A DNA stretch of 19,938 bases from Chitinophagaceae bacterium UBA3961 (GCA_002385265.1 DGDD01000264.1:1-19938), one strand, 5' to 3'; shown: positions 7,866 to 15,280, numbered from the stretch's first letter. Numbers and translations are program-made. The notes: generated from the letters alone by a model not told the origin.

Positions 7866-9155
7866 TTAAAACTTCGGAGCAAATTCGTAGGCGATATCGG
7901 AACGATAATACATGCCTTCGAAGAAAATACGATCCATGAACTCCAATGATTTCTGCGCCGCATCGTGCACAGATGCACCATAAGAAGTAACACAGAGTAC
8001 GCGGCCTCCATTGGTGACTACGGCATCGCCCTGATTGGTAGTACCGGCGTGGAACACCATACTGCCTTCCGGAACCGCGCGTTTCAAACCTTGGATTTCG
8101 AAGCCTTTTTCGTAATTGCCGGGGTAGCCGCCGCTCACCGCCATTACGGTAGCTGCCGGGCGACGATCGATATTGATCTTCATTTCACCCAATTCTTGTT
8201 TGGCGGTGGCTACAAAAAGTCCCACGAGGTCGTTTTCGAGTCTGGGGATCACTACTTCGGTCTCCGGATCGCCCATGCGGCAATTGTATTCGATCACATA
8301 AGGCTCATTGCCCACTTTGATCAAACCGAAAAACACAAAGCCTTTATAATCGATGTTTTCTTGTTTCAATCCATTGATGGTAGGCTTGATGATCTTTTCT
8401 TCTACCTTAAACATAAAGCCGGGTGTAGCGAAAGGCACAGGACTCACCGCACCCATACCACCGGTGTTGAGGCCGGTATCGCCTTCGCCAATGCGCTTGT
8501 AGTCTTTGGCTTCGGGGAGAATTACATAGTCTTTTCCATCGGTAAGCGCGAATACGCTCAATTCAATACCATCGAGGAATTCCTCTACCACCACGGTTTT
8601 GCTGGCTTCGCCGAACTTTGATTGTTGAATCATCAATTCGAATTCGGAAACAGCTTCTACATTCGAATGACAGATCAGCACGCCCTTACCGGCTGCAAGT
8701 CCATCGGCTTTCAACACGATGGGGAGTGGATGTTCGGCCACGTATTTCACGCCCTCTTCAAAATTAGAGGCATTGAATTCGCGGTATTTGGCGGTTGGGA
8801 TATTATGACGGTCCATAAAGGCCTTGGCATAGGCTTTTGAGCCTTCGAGTTGGGCGCCTTCTTTCGATGGACCAATAAAATAGATATCAGCGAGCTCGGG
8901 ATCTGCTTTGAAGAAATCGTAGAGACCGTTCACGAGGGGTTCTTCGGGACCCACGATCACCATTTCAATTTTCTCCTTTTTACAGAAAGCGGAAATACCT
9001 TCGAAATCGTTCACCTGAATGGGAACATTGATTCCACAGAGTCCGGTTCCGGCATTGCCCGGTGCGATGTACAAGGGGTTGGTCCACACGCTTTGGTTGA
9101 TTTTCCAAGCCAGTGCATGTTCGCGGCCACCCGATCCTAACAATAAAATTTTCAT
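7866..9155 (-). CDS. purD: Phosphoribosylamine-glycine ligase (GAR synthetase)
   Basis: ATP-grasp enzyme joining glycine to 5-phosphoribosylamine in the second step of de novo purine synthesis. The start is placed at 9155 so that the protein begins MKILLLGSGGREHALAWK, the family N-terminus; an ATG five codons upstream is less likely. The resulting 429 residues is a normal length. Motifs: VGPEEPLVNGL (68-78), GPSKEGAQLEGSKAYAKAFM (95-114), the ATP-grasp lysine loop LKADGLAAGKGVLI, and the PurD signature NCRMGDPETEVV (291-302). It ends at a clear terminator. Other purine genes are not in the window, as is common when pur genes are scattered. Confidence 0.96.
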   Translation of the reverse strand: MKILLLGSGGREHALAWKINQSVWTNPLYIAPGNAGTGLCGINVPIQVNDFEGISAFCKKEKIEMVIVGPEEPLVNGLYDFFKADPELADIYFIGPSKEGAQLEGSKAYAKAFMDRHNIPTAKYREFNASNFEEGVKYVAEHPLPIVLKADGLAAGKGVLICHSNVEAVSEFELMIQQSKFGEASKTVVVEEFLDGIELSVFALTDGKDYVILPEAKDYKRIGEGDTGLNTGGMGAVSPVPFATPGFMFKVEEKIIKPTINGLKQENIDYKGFVFFGLIKVGNEPYVIEYNCRMGDPETEVVIPRLENDLVGLFVATAKQELGEMKINIDRRPAATVMAVSGGYPGNYEKGFEIQGLKRAVPEGSMVFHAGTTNQGDAVVTNGGRVLCVTSYGASVHDAAQKSLEFMDRIFFEGMYYRSDIAYEFAPKF

Positions 9156-9253
9156 GTTGTGTTGCTTCAATAAAGAATCGTACCAATACTGGTCGCGAAT
9201 TTCGGAATTTTAAGCAGTATAATTTGAATTTAATCACTATTTTGGAGGGATTG

Positions 9254-9357
9254 AACCACGGGGGCACGAAGGCACGGGGATTCGCTGCGTTGACGCTGCG
9301 ATCGCTGCGCTGGTTCCTGAGCCAACCGAAGGTTGAGTCGAAGGACGCCGCGGTGAA
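9254..9357. repeat. composite intergenic repeat, copy A3, with a nested REP-like unit
   Basis: AACCACGG, then GGCACGAAGGCACG, then ATTCGCTGCGTTGACGCTGC and GATCGCTGCG: the reverse orientation of copies A1 and A2 with an extra AACCACGG head. The A-type element ends CCGCGGTGAA at 9348-9357, interrupted by about 34 bases (9314-9347) that contain CTGAGCCAACCGAAGG and GAGTCGAAGG, resembling the common CTGAGC...TCGAAGG REP-like unit. It lies in the divergent purD/transporter gap. Confidence 0.65.
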
Positions 9358-9409
9358 AAAAAAGCAACATTTATATTAAGATAAAATAGCTTGTTTTAAA
9401 ACTACGATT

Positions 9410-10912
9410 ATGAGTCAATTTCCTGAGAAAGGACATCCGAAAGGACTGGCCGTACTATTTGCTACTGAAATGTGGGAACGCTTCAACTATTATGGCATGC
9501 GCGCCGTGTTGGTGCTGTTCATGACCAAAGCGCTCTTGGTTGACAAAGCCTTCGCCTCGAACCTTTATGGAAGTTATACCGGTTTAATTTACTTGACTCC
9601 CCTCATCGGTGGTTTTGTGGCCGACCGTTTCTGGGGTAATAAAAGATCCATCATCACAGGTGGTATTATTATGGCCATCGGAGAATTCATTCTCTTTTTC
9701 TGCGCCTCCCTTTATTCCACCGATGCCGGCCTCGCTAATTTCTTATTCTATACCGGCTTGGGTTTCATGATCACCGGTAACGGATTCTTCAAACCGAATA
9801 TCTCGGCCATGGTGGGTCAGCTTTATCCCAAAGGCGACCGCAGAATTGACCCTGCATATACCATCTTCTATATGGGTATCAATACCGGTGGCGCCATTGG
9901 TCCCATCGTATGTGGTTACCTCGGAGACACGGGCAATCCTGCCGATTTCAAATGGGCCTTTCTCGCAGGTGGCATTGCCATGTTGCTGAGCGTATTGGTA
10001 CAAAAACTCTATCAAGACAAATTTTTGGTAGACCCAGAAGGAAAGCAATTGGGTAATGTACCCGACGATTCACCCAAGGCAACCCTCAAGCCTGTCTTCA
10101 TTTTGATTGGCTTAACAGCACTCGCTGCTTTGATGATCGGACTCTTGTACATCGACGCCACTATTTTCAGCTTCTTATCTTATTTATTAATAGGTGCCGT
10201 ATTGGTGATTGGAGGATACATCTTCTCCGATAAATCGTTGACCGGCATTGAGAAGAAAAAAGTAGCCGTAATTTTTACGGTATCATTCTTCGTGGTATTC
10301 TTCTGGAGTGCCTTTGAACAAGCGGGAGCATCGTTGACCTTCTTTGCCGATAGTCAAACCGATCGCACACTCGGCTCCTATACCATTCCCACTTCTTTCT
10401 TTCAATCATTGAACTCCATTTATGTAGTAGGACTAGCGCCTTTGTTTGCTTGGTTGTGGTTGGCTTTGAAAAAGAACGAACCCGCCTCTCCTACCAAAAT
10501 GGCGATAGGCTTGGCATTGCTGGCCTTGGGGTATGTATGGATCGCCTATGGCGTGCAAAGTGCTGTACCCGGAAAACTCGTGAGCATGATCTGGTTGATT
10601 GGAATGTACGGTTTGCATACCTCGGGTGAATTGTGTTTGTCGCCCATCGGCTTAAGCTTGGTAAACAAACTCGCCCCTGCAAAATTTGCCTCCTTATTAA
10701 TGGCCGTATGGTTCTTAGCCAACGCGGCTGCCAATAAATTAGCCGGAGTACTCAGTGCCCTCTACCCCGAAAACGGAAAAGTAACACAGTTCTTAGGCTA
10801 TCAAATGACCAACCTGTACGACTTCTTCTTGTTGTTTGTGATTATGTCGGGTATTGCGAGTTTGTTGTTATTTCTGATTACGAAACGTCTCCAAACAATC
10901 ATGAAAATGTAG
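9410..10912 (+). CDS. POT/PTR2-family proton-coupled oligopeptide transporter
   Basis: Major-facilitator-type symporter importing di- and tripeptides with protons across the inner membrane. The 500-residue protein shows the POT hallmark ExxERFxYYG (E20, E23, R24 within FATEMWERFNYYGMR) on the first helix and the second signature FYMGINTGGAIGPIVCGYLG around residues 160-180. It also has RFWGNKR in the loop after helix 2 and about fourteen hydrophobic segments, as in bacterial POT proteins. FWSAFEQAGASLTFFAD is the usual mid-protein block. It stands alone, with its own terminator. The OPT transporter downstream is a different fold for overlapping substrates. Substrate specificity is not readable from sequence. 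Confidence 0.95.
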   Translation: MSQFPEKGHPKGLAVLFATEMWERFNYYGMRAVLVLFMTKALLVDKAFASNLYGSYTGLIYLTPLIGGFVADRFWGNKRSIITGGIIMAIGEFILFFCASLYSTDAGLANFLFYTGLGFMITGNGFFKPNISAMVGQLYPKGDRRIDPAYTIFYMGINTGGAIGPIVCGYLGDTGNPADFKWAFLAGGIAMLLSVLVQKLYQDKFLVDPEGKQLGNVPDDSPKATLKPVFILIGLTALAALMIGLLYIDATIFSFLSYLLIGAVLVIGGYIFSDKSLTGIEKKKVAVIFTVSFFVVFFWSAFEQAGASLTFFADSQTDRTLGSYTIPTSFFQSLNSIYVVGLAPLFAWLWLALKKNEPASPTKMAIGLALLALGYVWIAYGVQSAVPGKLVSMIWLIGMYGLHTSGELCLSPIGLSLVNKLAPAKFASLLMAVWFLANAAANKLAGVLSALYPENGKVTQFLGYQMTNLYDFFLLFVIMSGIASLLLFLITKRLQTIMKM

Positions 10913-10986
10913 TATCCGAGAAGGCTTGAACTTGCTGTTTAGGCTGCCGAATTTGACCACAGATACCGCAGATTTTAAATACAATT

Positions 10987-11025
10987 AGCACAGATTAGAT
11001 CTCGAAATTCTAATCTGTGCTTTTT
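10987..11025 (+). terminator. Rho-independent terminator after the POT transporter
   Basis: Perfect 13-bp arms AGCACAGATTAGA (10987-10999) and TCTAATCTGTGCT (11009-11021), a 9-base loop, then a T run. It begins 75 bases past the stop. The arm AGCACAGA is shared with the terminator at 13338, and the preceding CACAGATACCGCAGATT belongs to the CACAGATT class of dispersed sequence. Confidence 0.85.
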
Positions 11026-11034
11026 CATTTCAGC

Positions 11035-11080
11035 CTCTCTCTGCGACTCCTCTGCGCTCTCTGCGGGCTCTGCAGTGAAA
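11035..11080. repeat. CTCTGCG-type dispersed repeat, copy B2
   Basis: CTCTCTGCG, CTCTGCGCTCTCTGCGGG and CTCTGCAGTGAAA units in a row. This is the imperfect reverse-orientation relative of 3826-3868. Confidence 0.5.
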
Positions 11081-11082
11081 AG

Positions 11083-11129
11083 CCTAATACCTAAAGCCTA
11101 AGGCCCAATGCCTAATTCCTAAAACCCAG
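11083..11129. repeat. heptanucleotide tandem repeat CCTAANN, about seven units
   Basis: Units start at 11083, 11090, 11097, 11104, 11111, 11118 and 11125 with exact 7-base spacing. Five are CCTAA followed by two variable bases; the others read CCCAA and CCCAG. It lies between repeat B2 and copy A4, within the 320-base gap between the two peptide transporters. Confidence 0.75.
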
Positions 11130-11195
11130 AACCACGGATGCTTAGATGCACAGGGATTCGCTGCGTTGCCGCTGCGTTCGCTGCGCCGCTGCGGT
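11130..11195. repeat. composite intergenic repeat, copy A4
   Basis: AACCACGGATGCTTAGATGC, then CAGGGATTCGCTGCGTTG and further GCTGCG units ending GCTGCGGT. It matches copy A3 (9254-9313) in order and orientation. The in-frame extension of the next ORF runs through it, a reason to start that gene downstream. Confidence 0.7.
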
Positions 11196-11232
11196 AAAAA
11201 TTACGTATCTTAATCCTCACAAAACTTACTGC

Positions 11233-13275
11233 ATGACCCCCAAGAAATTCACCCCCTACATTCCCCCGGAAGCCAACGTAAAAGAACTCACCGTAAAATC
11301 CATCCTCCTCGGATGCCTCTTCGGTGTCATCTTCGGGGCCGCCACGGTCTACCTCGCCCTCAAAGCGGGACTCACCGTAAGCGCCTCCATCCCCATTGCC
11401 GTGATTGCCATCACCCTTGGGCGACGCTTCTTCAAAACCACCATCCTTGAAAACAATATCATTCAAACAACCGGTAGCGCCGGCGAAAGCATTGCCGCCG
11501 GGGTTGCATTTACCTTGCCGGGATTTCTGTTCCTCAGCAGTCCCGACAGCGCGGAATACTTCAATTACCTCACCATCTTGGTCCTCGCAATCGTCGGCGG
11601 TTTGCTCGGTACCTTATTAATGGTACCCCTGCGACGCGCCCTCATCGTGAACGAACATGAAACCCTTCCCTACCCCGAGGGAACCGCTTGCGGCGATGTA
11701 CTCAAGGCTGGTGAAAAAGGCGGCGACTTTGCCCGCACCGCCTTCCTCGGATTGGGCGTGAGCATTGTGTACGCCATCTTACAAAAAGTATTGCACGTAA
11801 TTGCAGAGATACCTTATTATACTACCAAGCAAGTCAACAAGTTTTTTCCTTCCGCCAAAGTAGCCGGTGAAATCACACCTGAATATTTGGGTGTGGGTTA
11901 TATCATTGGTCCGCGCATTGCGGGCGTATTGGTAGCCGGTGGGGTATTGAGTTGGATGGTCTTCAATCCGCTCCTCGCCACATTGGTGCCTGCCGATACC
12001 ATTGCGGCCCAGCTCGTGAAACTCGGTTATCTATCCAGTTTAGCAGCAGAAGGTGGTAAAGGCAATTGGAATCCGGCCACACATCAATTTGCCGATTATG
12101 CCACTGCTATTTACTATGCCTATATCCGTCAGATTGGAGCAGGCGCCGTAGCTGCGGGTGGTATCATTACCTTGATCAAGACCATACCTACCATTGTAAA
12201 ATCGGTGGGTTCTAGTATTAAATCTATTAAGAACAACAGCGGTGCAGAAGGCGATACCTCATTGCGCACGGAGCGTGATTTGAGTATGAAATGGGTGGGA
12301 ATCGGAAGCTTGGCCTTGATACTATTGATCAGTATTCTACCTCAGATCCCCGGATCGGGCTTTGCGCAGAAATTATTGATTGGTGTATTGGTGGTATTGT
12401 TTGGAGCCTTGTTTGTGACCGTAAGTTCGCGTATTGTGGGACTCATTGGTTCTTCGAATAACCCTATCAGTGGGATGACTATTGCCACGGTGATGGGTAC
12501 CAGTTTGATCTTCCTCAGTGTGGGTTGGACGGGCAAGGCTTTTGAGCCCTTGGTATTGGTAGTGGGCGGTATGATATGCATTGCTGCCGCGAATGCCGGA
12601 GCCACTTCACAGGATTTGAAAAGTGGATATATTGTAGGAGCCACGCCGCGGAATCAGCAGATCGCTTTGTTCATTGGCGCCATTGTATCATCAATTGTGA
12701 TTGGTTTAACCGTAAAATTCTTAGATACCCCTACCAGTGAGATGGCGAAAGAGGGGATCAAGCACGCGATTGGAACGGAGAAATATCCGGGTCCGCAAGC
12801 AACTTTGTTATCTGTATTGATCAAAGGAATATTGACCGGCGATTTGGATTGGCAATACATTTTTGTGGGAGTATTCATTGCGGTGGTGATGGAGCTCTGC
12901 GGCATCAAGGCCTTGAGTTTTGCCGTGGGCGTGTATTTGCCCTTGGCCACTACCCTGCCGATATTTGTGGGTGGTGCCATTAAAGGATTGGTAGACATGG
13001 GCAAGAAGAAAGAAGAAACCGCGATGGAAGAAGAATTGAGCAAGGGCAGCTTGTTTGCCACGGGCCTTGTTGCCGGCGGCGCTGTAGCGGGCGTCTTGAT
13101 TGCCTTCTTAAGCGGCAGCAAGTGGGGCGAAAGCTTCTTGAACAAAGTAACCCTGGAACACGGCATCACCGGCGCCTTGGGCGAATCGGGTTACTTCATC
13201 CTCGGCGTCTTGTTCTTTGCGGCGATGGGCTTCATTTTATACCGCGTAGCGAATAAGAAGACCGTGGCTGAGTAG
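11233..13275 (+). CDS. OPT-family oligopeptide transporter
   Basis: Integral membrane carrier of the oligopeptide transporter (OPT) superfamily, thought to import peptides or metal chelates. The start at 11233 gives MTPKKFTPYIPPEANVKELT, the usual N-terminus of bacterial members. An upstream in-frame ATG at 11146 would add 29 residues encoded by dispersed repeat and is rejected. The 680-residue product has about sixteen hydrophobic segments. Typical blocks are FGAATVYLALKAGLTVSASI (28-47 of this start), LPYPEGTACGDVLKAGE (about 146-162), NPISGMTIATVMGTSLIF and NAGATSQDLKSGYIVGATP. It is richer in G and C than the genes on its right. A perfect hairpin terminator follows the stop. Substrate not determinable. 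Confidence 0.93.
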   Translation: MTPKKFTPYIPPEANVKELTVKSILLGCLFGVIFGAATVYLALKAGLTVSASIPIAVIAITLGRRFFKTTILENNIIQTTGSAGESIAAGVAFTLPGFLFLSSPDSAEYFNYLTILVLAIVGGLLGTLLMVPLRRALIVNEHETLPYPEGTACGDVLKAGEKGGDFARTAFLGLGVSIVYAILQKVLHVIAEIPYYTTKQVNKFFPSAKVAGEITPEYLGVGYIIGPRIAGVLVAGGVLSWMVFNPLLATLVPADTIAAQLVKLGYLSSLAAEGGKGNWNPATHQFADYATAIYYAYIRQIGAGAVAAGGIITLIKTIPTIVKSVGSSIKSIKNNSGAEGDTSLRTERDLSMKWVGIGSLALILLISILPQIPGSGFAQKLLIGVLVVLFGALFVTVSSRIVGLIGSSNNPISGMTIATVMGTSLIFLSVGWTGKAFEPLVLVVGGMICIAAANAGATSQDLKSGYIVGATPRNQQIALFIGAIVSSIVIGLTVKFLDTPTSEMAKEGIKHAIGTEKYPGPQATLLSVLIKGILTGDLDWQYIFVGVFIAVVMELCGIKALSFAVGVYLPLATTLPIFVGGAIKGLVDMGKKKEETAMEEELSKGSLFATGLVAGGAVAGVLIAFLSGSKWGESFLNKVTLEHGITGALGESGYFILGVLFFAAMGFILYRVANKKTVAE

Positions 13276-13332
13276 TTGAGTTATTGAGTTTTTTAGTTAT
13301 TCAGTTCGCGCTGAACGGAATTATATAGTAAG

Positions 13333-13365
13333 AAAAAAGCACAGATGAGTAGTCTGTGCTTTTTT
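13333..13365. terminator. bidirectional hairpin terminator after the OPT transporter
   Basis: Perfect 13-bp arms AAAAAAGCACAGA (13333-13345) and TCTGTGCTTTTTT (13353-13365) with a 7-base loop. The A run on the left and T run on the right would allow termination in both directions. It is 57 bases past the OPT stop and marks the right edge of the GC-richer part of the window. Confidence 0.88.
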
Positions 13366-13702
13366 TGTTGGTAGCAAATGACACCACCTCTCCTACCCGT
13401 ATAAATACCCCTAGGTGTTATGTTTATCTTTTTGTATATTCATTCTACTAAACCGAGTCCTCAAAAAATTGAACGTCCTTCTCGTTTGGAGACCGGTATA
13501 GACATACACATGCCGGTCAATTCTAATTTGATAATACTGGTGTGGAAATGAGTCAGTTACGGGAAATGGATGTGACTGAGGTGGACGAAGTGTGGGTGAA
13601 CATTGTGGGACTGCAATACCCAGGTCAAGCAACAAATTTAGAAATACTCTGCAAAATATTAGGATATCGGACTATCATAACACTAAACCCCGTTTCCCAA
13701 AT
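13366..13702. other. 337-base gap, no gene assigned
   Basis: Sequence between the OPT terminator and the lipoprotein start. It holds an imperfect hairpin with 6-bp arms GACCGG (13491-13496) and CCGGTC (13513-13518). ORFs cross it on both strands but none has a recognisable domain. The lipoprotein promoter presumably lies here, but no TAnnTTTG box was found. A small RNA is possible but unsupported. Confidence 0.4.
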
Positions 13703-14089
13703 ATGAGATACGCCACGATTAAATCCATTGCCGTCTCGGCTGTTTTAGTATTATCAGGTTGCGAAGTTTTTAAAACTTCATTGACTCCTGCTGAAGTATA
13801 CAACATGCTACCCACCATGACAAAGTCTAAACTCTTAAAGTCTGAGGACATAAATCAAATGGAATGCACATGTTTAACTAAAAACCGAAACTATACTGCA
13901 CCAATGGGCCTAACCGTAAATGAAGACCTAAGAAATGGCGCAAAAGGTATAGACGAATGGGTACAATTGGATGGTGGCAATGCGTATGTGTTAAAAAATT
14001 ATAAATGGATGACGGTTGGATATAATCCTAAAAATAGTTCAACTGCAACGCAGCTTTATATTGAGTTTGATACTTTTCGATGTAGGTAA
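13703..14089 (+). CDS. putative lipoprotein of unknown function
   Basis: The start at 13703 gives a 128-residue protein with a classical lipoprotein signal: basic start (MRYATIK), hydrophobic core, then lipobox LSGC with lipidation cysteine C20. A longer frame from 13592 would bury this signal and is rejected. The mature part is polar with an ECTCL segment and a final FRCR, giving three more cysteines that could pair. No family is recognised. It is the first gene after the composition change at about 13.3 kb and is AT-rich like the restriction genes downstream. It is separated from them by a 195-base gap, so a functional link is not shown. Confidence 0.75.
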   Translation: MRYATIKSIAVSAVLVLSGCEVFKTSLTPAEVYNMLPTMTKSKLLKSEDINQMECTCLTKNRNYTAPMGLTVNEDLRNGAKGIDEWVQLDGGNAYVLKNYKWMTVGYNPKNSSTATQLYIEFDTFRCR

Positions 14090-14252
14090 CAGCACATAAA
14101 AACCTTTAGACTATATTTAGTCCCTCATTATACTCCTTGTAAGTTCAAACTTCAAATGCATATAGAGCAACAAAATTTGCACAGCGTAAAGTAGTTGGAT
14201 AAGTTAGATTCGAGAGTCCAGTCTAAAAAATTTGACCTCTTAAAAAAATTTT

Positions 14253-14283
14253 GATACTAAAGCTAAAACTATACGATACTAAA
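14253..14283. promoter_or_regulatory. paired GATACTAAA direct repeats before the nuclease-like gene
   Basis: GATACTAAA occurs at 14253-14261 and again at 14275-14283, 22 bases apart (about two helical turns). The second copy ends one base before the ATG at 14285. This spacing suits an operator bound on one face of the helix, but that is inference, and the AT-rich context makes chance repeats more likely. Confidence 0.35.
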
Positions 14284-14284
14284 A

Positions 14285-15055
14285 ATGACAAAGACAAAAT
14301 CAATAACAGAACAAATTCGGCAAATTGCACTTGTCACTTTAGCAAACAGACCTGAAGGAATCAGGTATTCTGACTTAAAAAGAGAAATAATTAAAGTAAA
14401 TGGCTCATTTAATCCAAATACGATAAGTGGTGCAACCTGGGATTTAGAAGCCACATATCCCAATGAAATCTATAAACCAGACAGAGGTGTTTTCAGACTT
14501 TTGAAGTTTAAGGAGAATATTATAAATCAACCAGACCAAGTTTTAACAACAACAAAACAAAACAATACTAAAAAGAAAGCAATTAGGGAAGAGGACTTCT
14601 ATCAACCTTTCGCAGAATGGTTAGTAACTGAACTTGAAGAGTGCACGACCGCAATTGGTCTTGGCGGAAATATCTTTAAAGACAAATGGGGTACTCCTGA
14701 CGTTATTGGTGTAAGAGAATCGAAGAGGAGTGATATAATTCAGTTTCCAACTGAAATTATCGTAGGTGAAATAAAAATCGACACAAACGGTCTTATCACA
14801 GCGTTCGGTCAAGCATGTGCATATAGGATATTCTCACATAAATCATATATAGTTGTTCCCAAGAACTCCCAAATTGAAGATATCACAAGGCTTGATACCT
14901 TGTGCAGACAATTTGGAATTGGCTTGATTCTTTTTGACAATCAAAACACGGAAGATCCAAATTTTGAGATTAGAGTGAGGGCGGTGAAAAGTGAACCTGA
15001 CATGTTCTTTCTAAACAAAAATTTGAAGCAAATCGAAGACAAGCTATTCAAATAG
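14285..15055 (+). CDS. winged-helix plus PD-(D/E)XK nuclease-like protein
   Basis: Not matched to a named family. The 256-residue protein splits in two. Residues 1-75 (SITEQIRQIALVTLANRPEG, then SDLKREI and ISGATWDLEATYPNEIYKPD) look like a winged-helix DNA-binding unit ending in a beta wing (GVFRLLKF). After a Lys/Asn/Gln-rich linker, residues 101-256 carry a PD-(D/E)XK-type core: GTPDVIGV with D139, EIIVGEIKI with E162 and K164, and Q176ACAY180, which fits the QxxxY motif of RecB-like nucleases. All expected metal-site residues are present, so it could cleave DNA. It stands 225 bases ahead of hsdM and is AT-rich. Alternatives are a solitary restriction enzyme, a regulator with a nuclease-fold sensor, or a helper of the type I system. 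Confidence 0.7.
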   Translation: MTKTKSITEQIRQIALVTLANRPEGIRYSDLKREIIKVNGSFNPNTISGATWDLEATYPNEIYKPDRGVFRLLKFKENIINQPDQVLTTTKQNNTKKKAIREEDFYQPFAEWLVTELEECTTAIGLGGNIFKDKWGTPDVIGVRESKRSDIIQFPTEIIVGEIKIDTNGLITAFGQACAYRIFSHKSYIVVPKNSQIEDITRLDTLCRQFGIGLILFDNQNTEDPNFEIRVRAVKSEPDMFFLNKNLKQIEDKLFK

Positions 15056-15098
15056 TCATAAAATGAATCCCTAGATCAATTTCTATCTCTAGCTTTTC

Positions 15099-15131
15099 AT
15101 CACTAAAAATTCTTCCAATAGTTTTAGTGAT
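15099..15131. promoter_or_regulatory. 10-bp inverted repeat upstream of hsdM
   Basis: Perfect arms ATCACTAAAA (15099-15108) and TTTTAGTGAT (15122-15131) around a 13-base spacer. No T run follows, so it is not a typical terminator for the nuclease gene. It could be an operator or a transcript hairpin in the 225-base gap before hsdM. A weaker 5-bp CTAGA/TCTAG pair lies just upstream at 15071-15092. Confidence 0.45.
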
Positions 15132-15245
15132 ACTCTAATAGGATTAAAAAACATTAGACAATAGAATAGACTAGTGTTGTTTTGAAACCATTAGAATTTA
15201 TGGGCTTCCCTAAGTTCACACAGTATTATTATTCTCCCTTTACCG

Positions 15246-15253
15246 TAAATTTG
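15246..15253 (+). promoter_or_regulatory. candidate -7 promoter box of the hsd operon
   Basis: TAAATTTG is an exact match to the Bacteroidota -7 consensus TAnnTTTG, 27 bases before the hsdM ATG. No TTG was seen at the expected -33 spacing, so the promoter call is tentative. Confidence 0.4.
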
Positions 15254-15280
15254 AACCCTAATCAAAACTAAGTACCTAAA

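Noticed and set aside
7965..8621. 218-residue plus-strand reading frame opposite purD
   Set aside because: Antisense shadow of purD; histidine- and phenylalanine-rich composition typical of reverse-strand reading.
11146..11232. 29-codon N-terminal extension of the OPT transporter
   Set aside because: Encoded by the dispersed repeat A4. The family N-terminus begins at the ATG at 11233.
12654..13169. 171-residue minus-strand reading frame opposite the OPT gene
   Set aside because: Antisense of a membrane protein; proline- and threonine-rich with no motif.
13592..13702. 37-codon upstream extension of the lipoprotein gene
   Set aside because: It would place a signal peptide and lipobox in mid-protein. 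The ATG at 13703 gives a standard lipoprotein start.
14200..14228. tRNA 3-prime-end-like stretch (ATTCGAGAGTCCAG) as a possible attachment site
   Set aside because: No acceptor or anticodon arms, no matching copy elsewhere in the window and no integrase. Resemblance is too short to support an att site.
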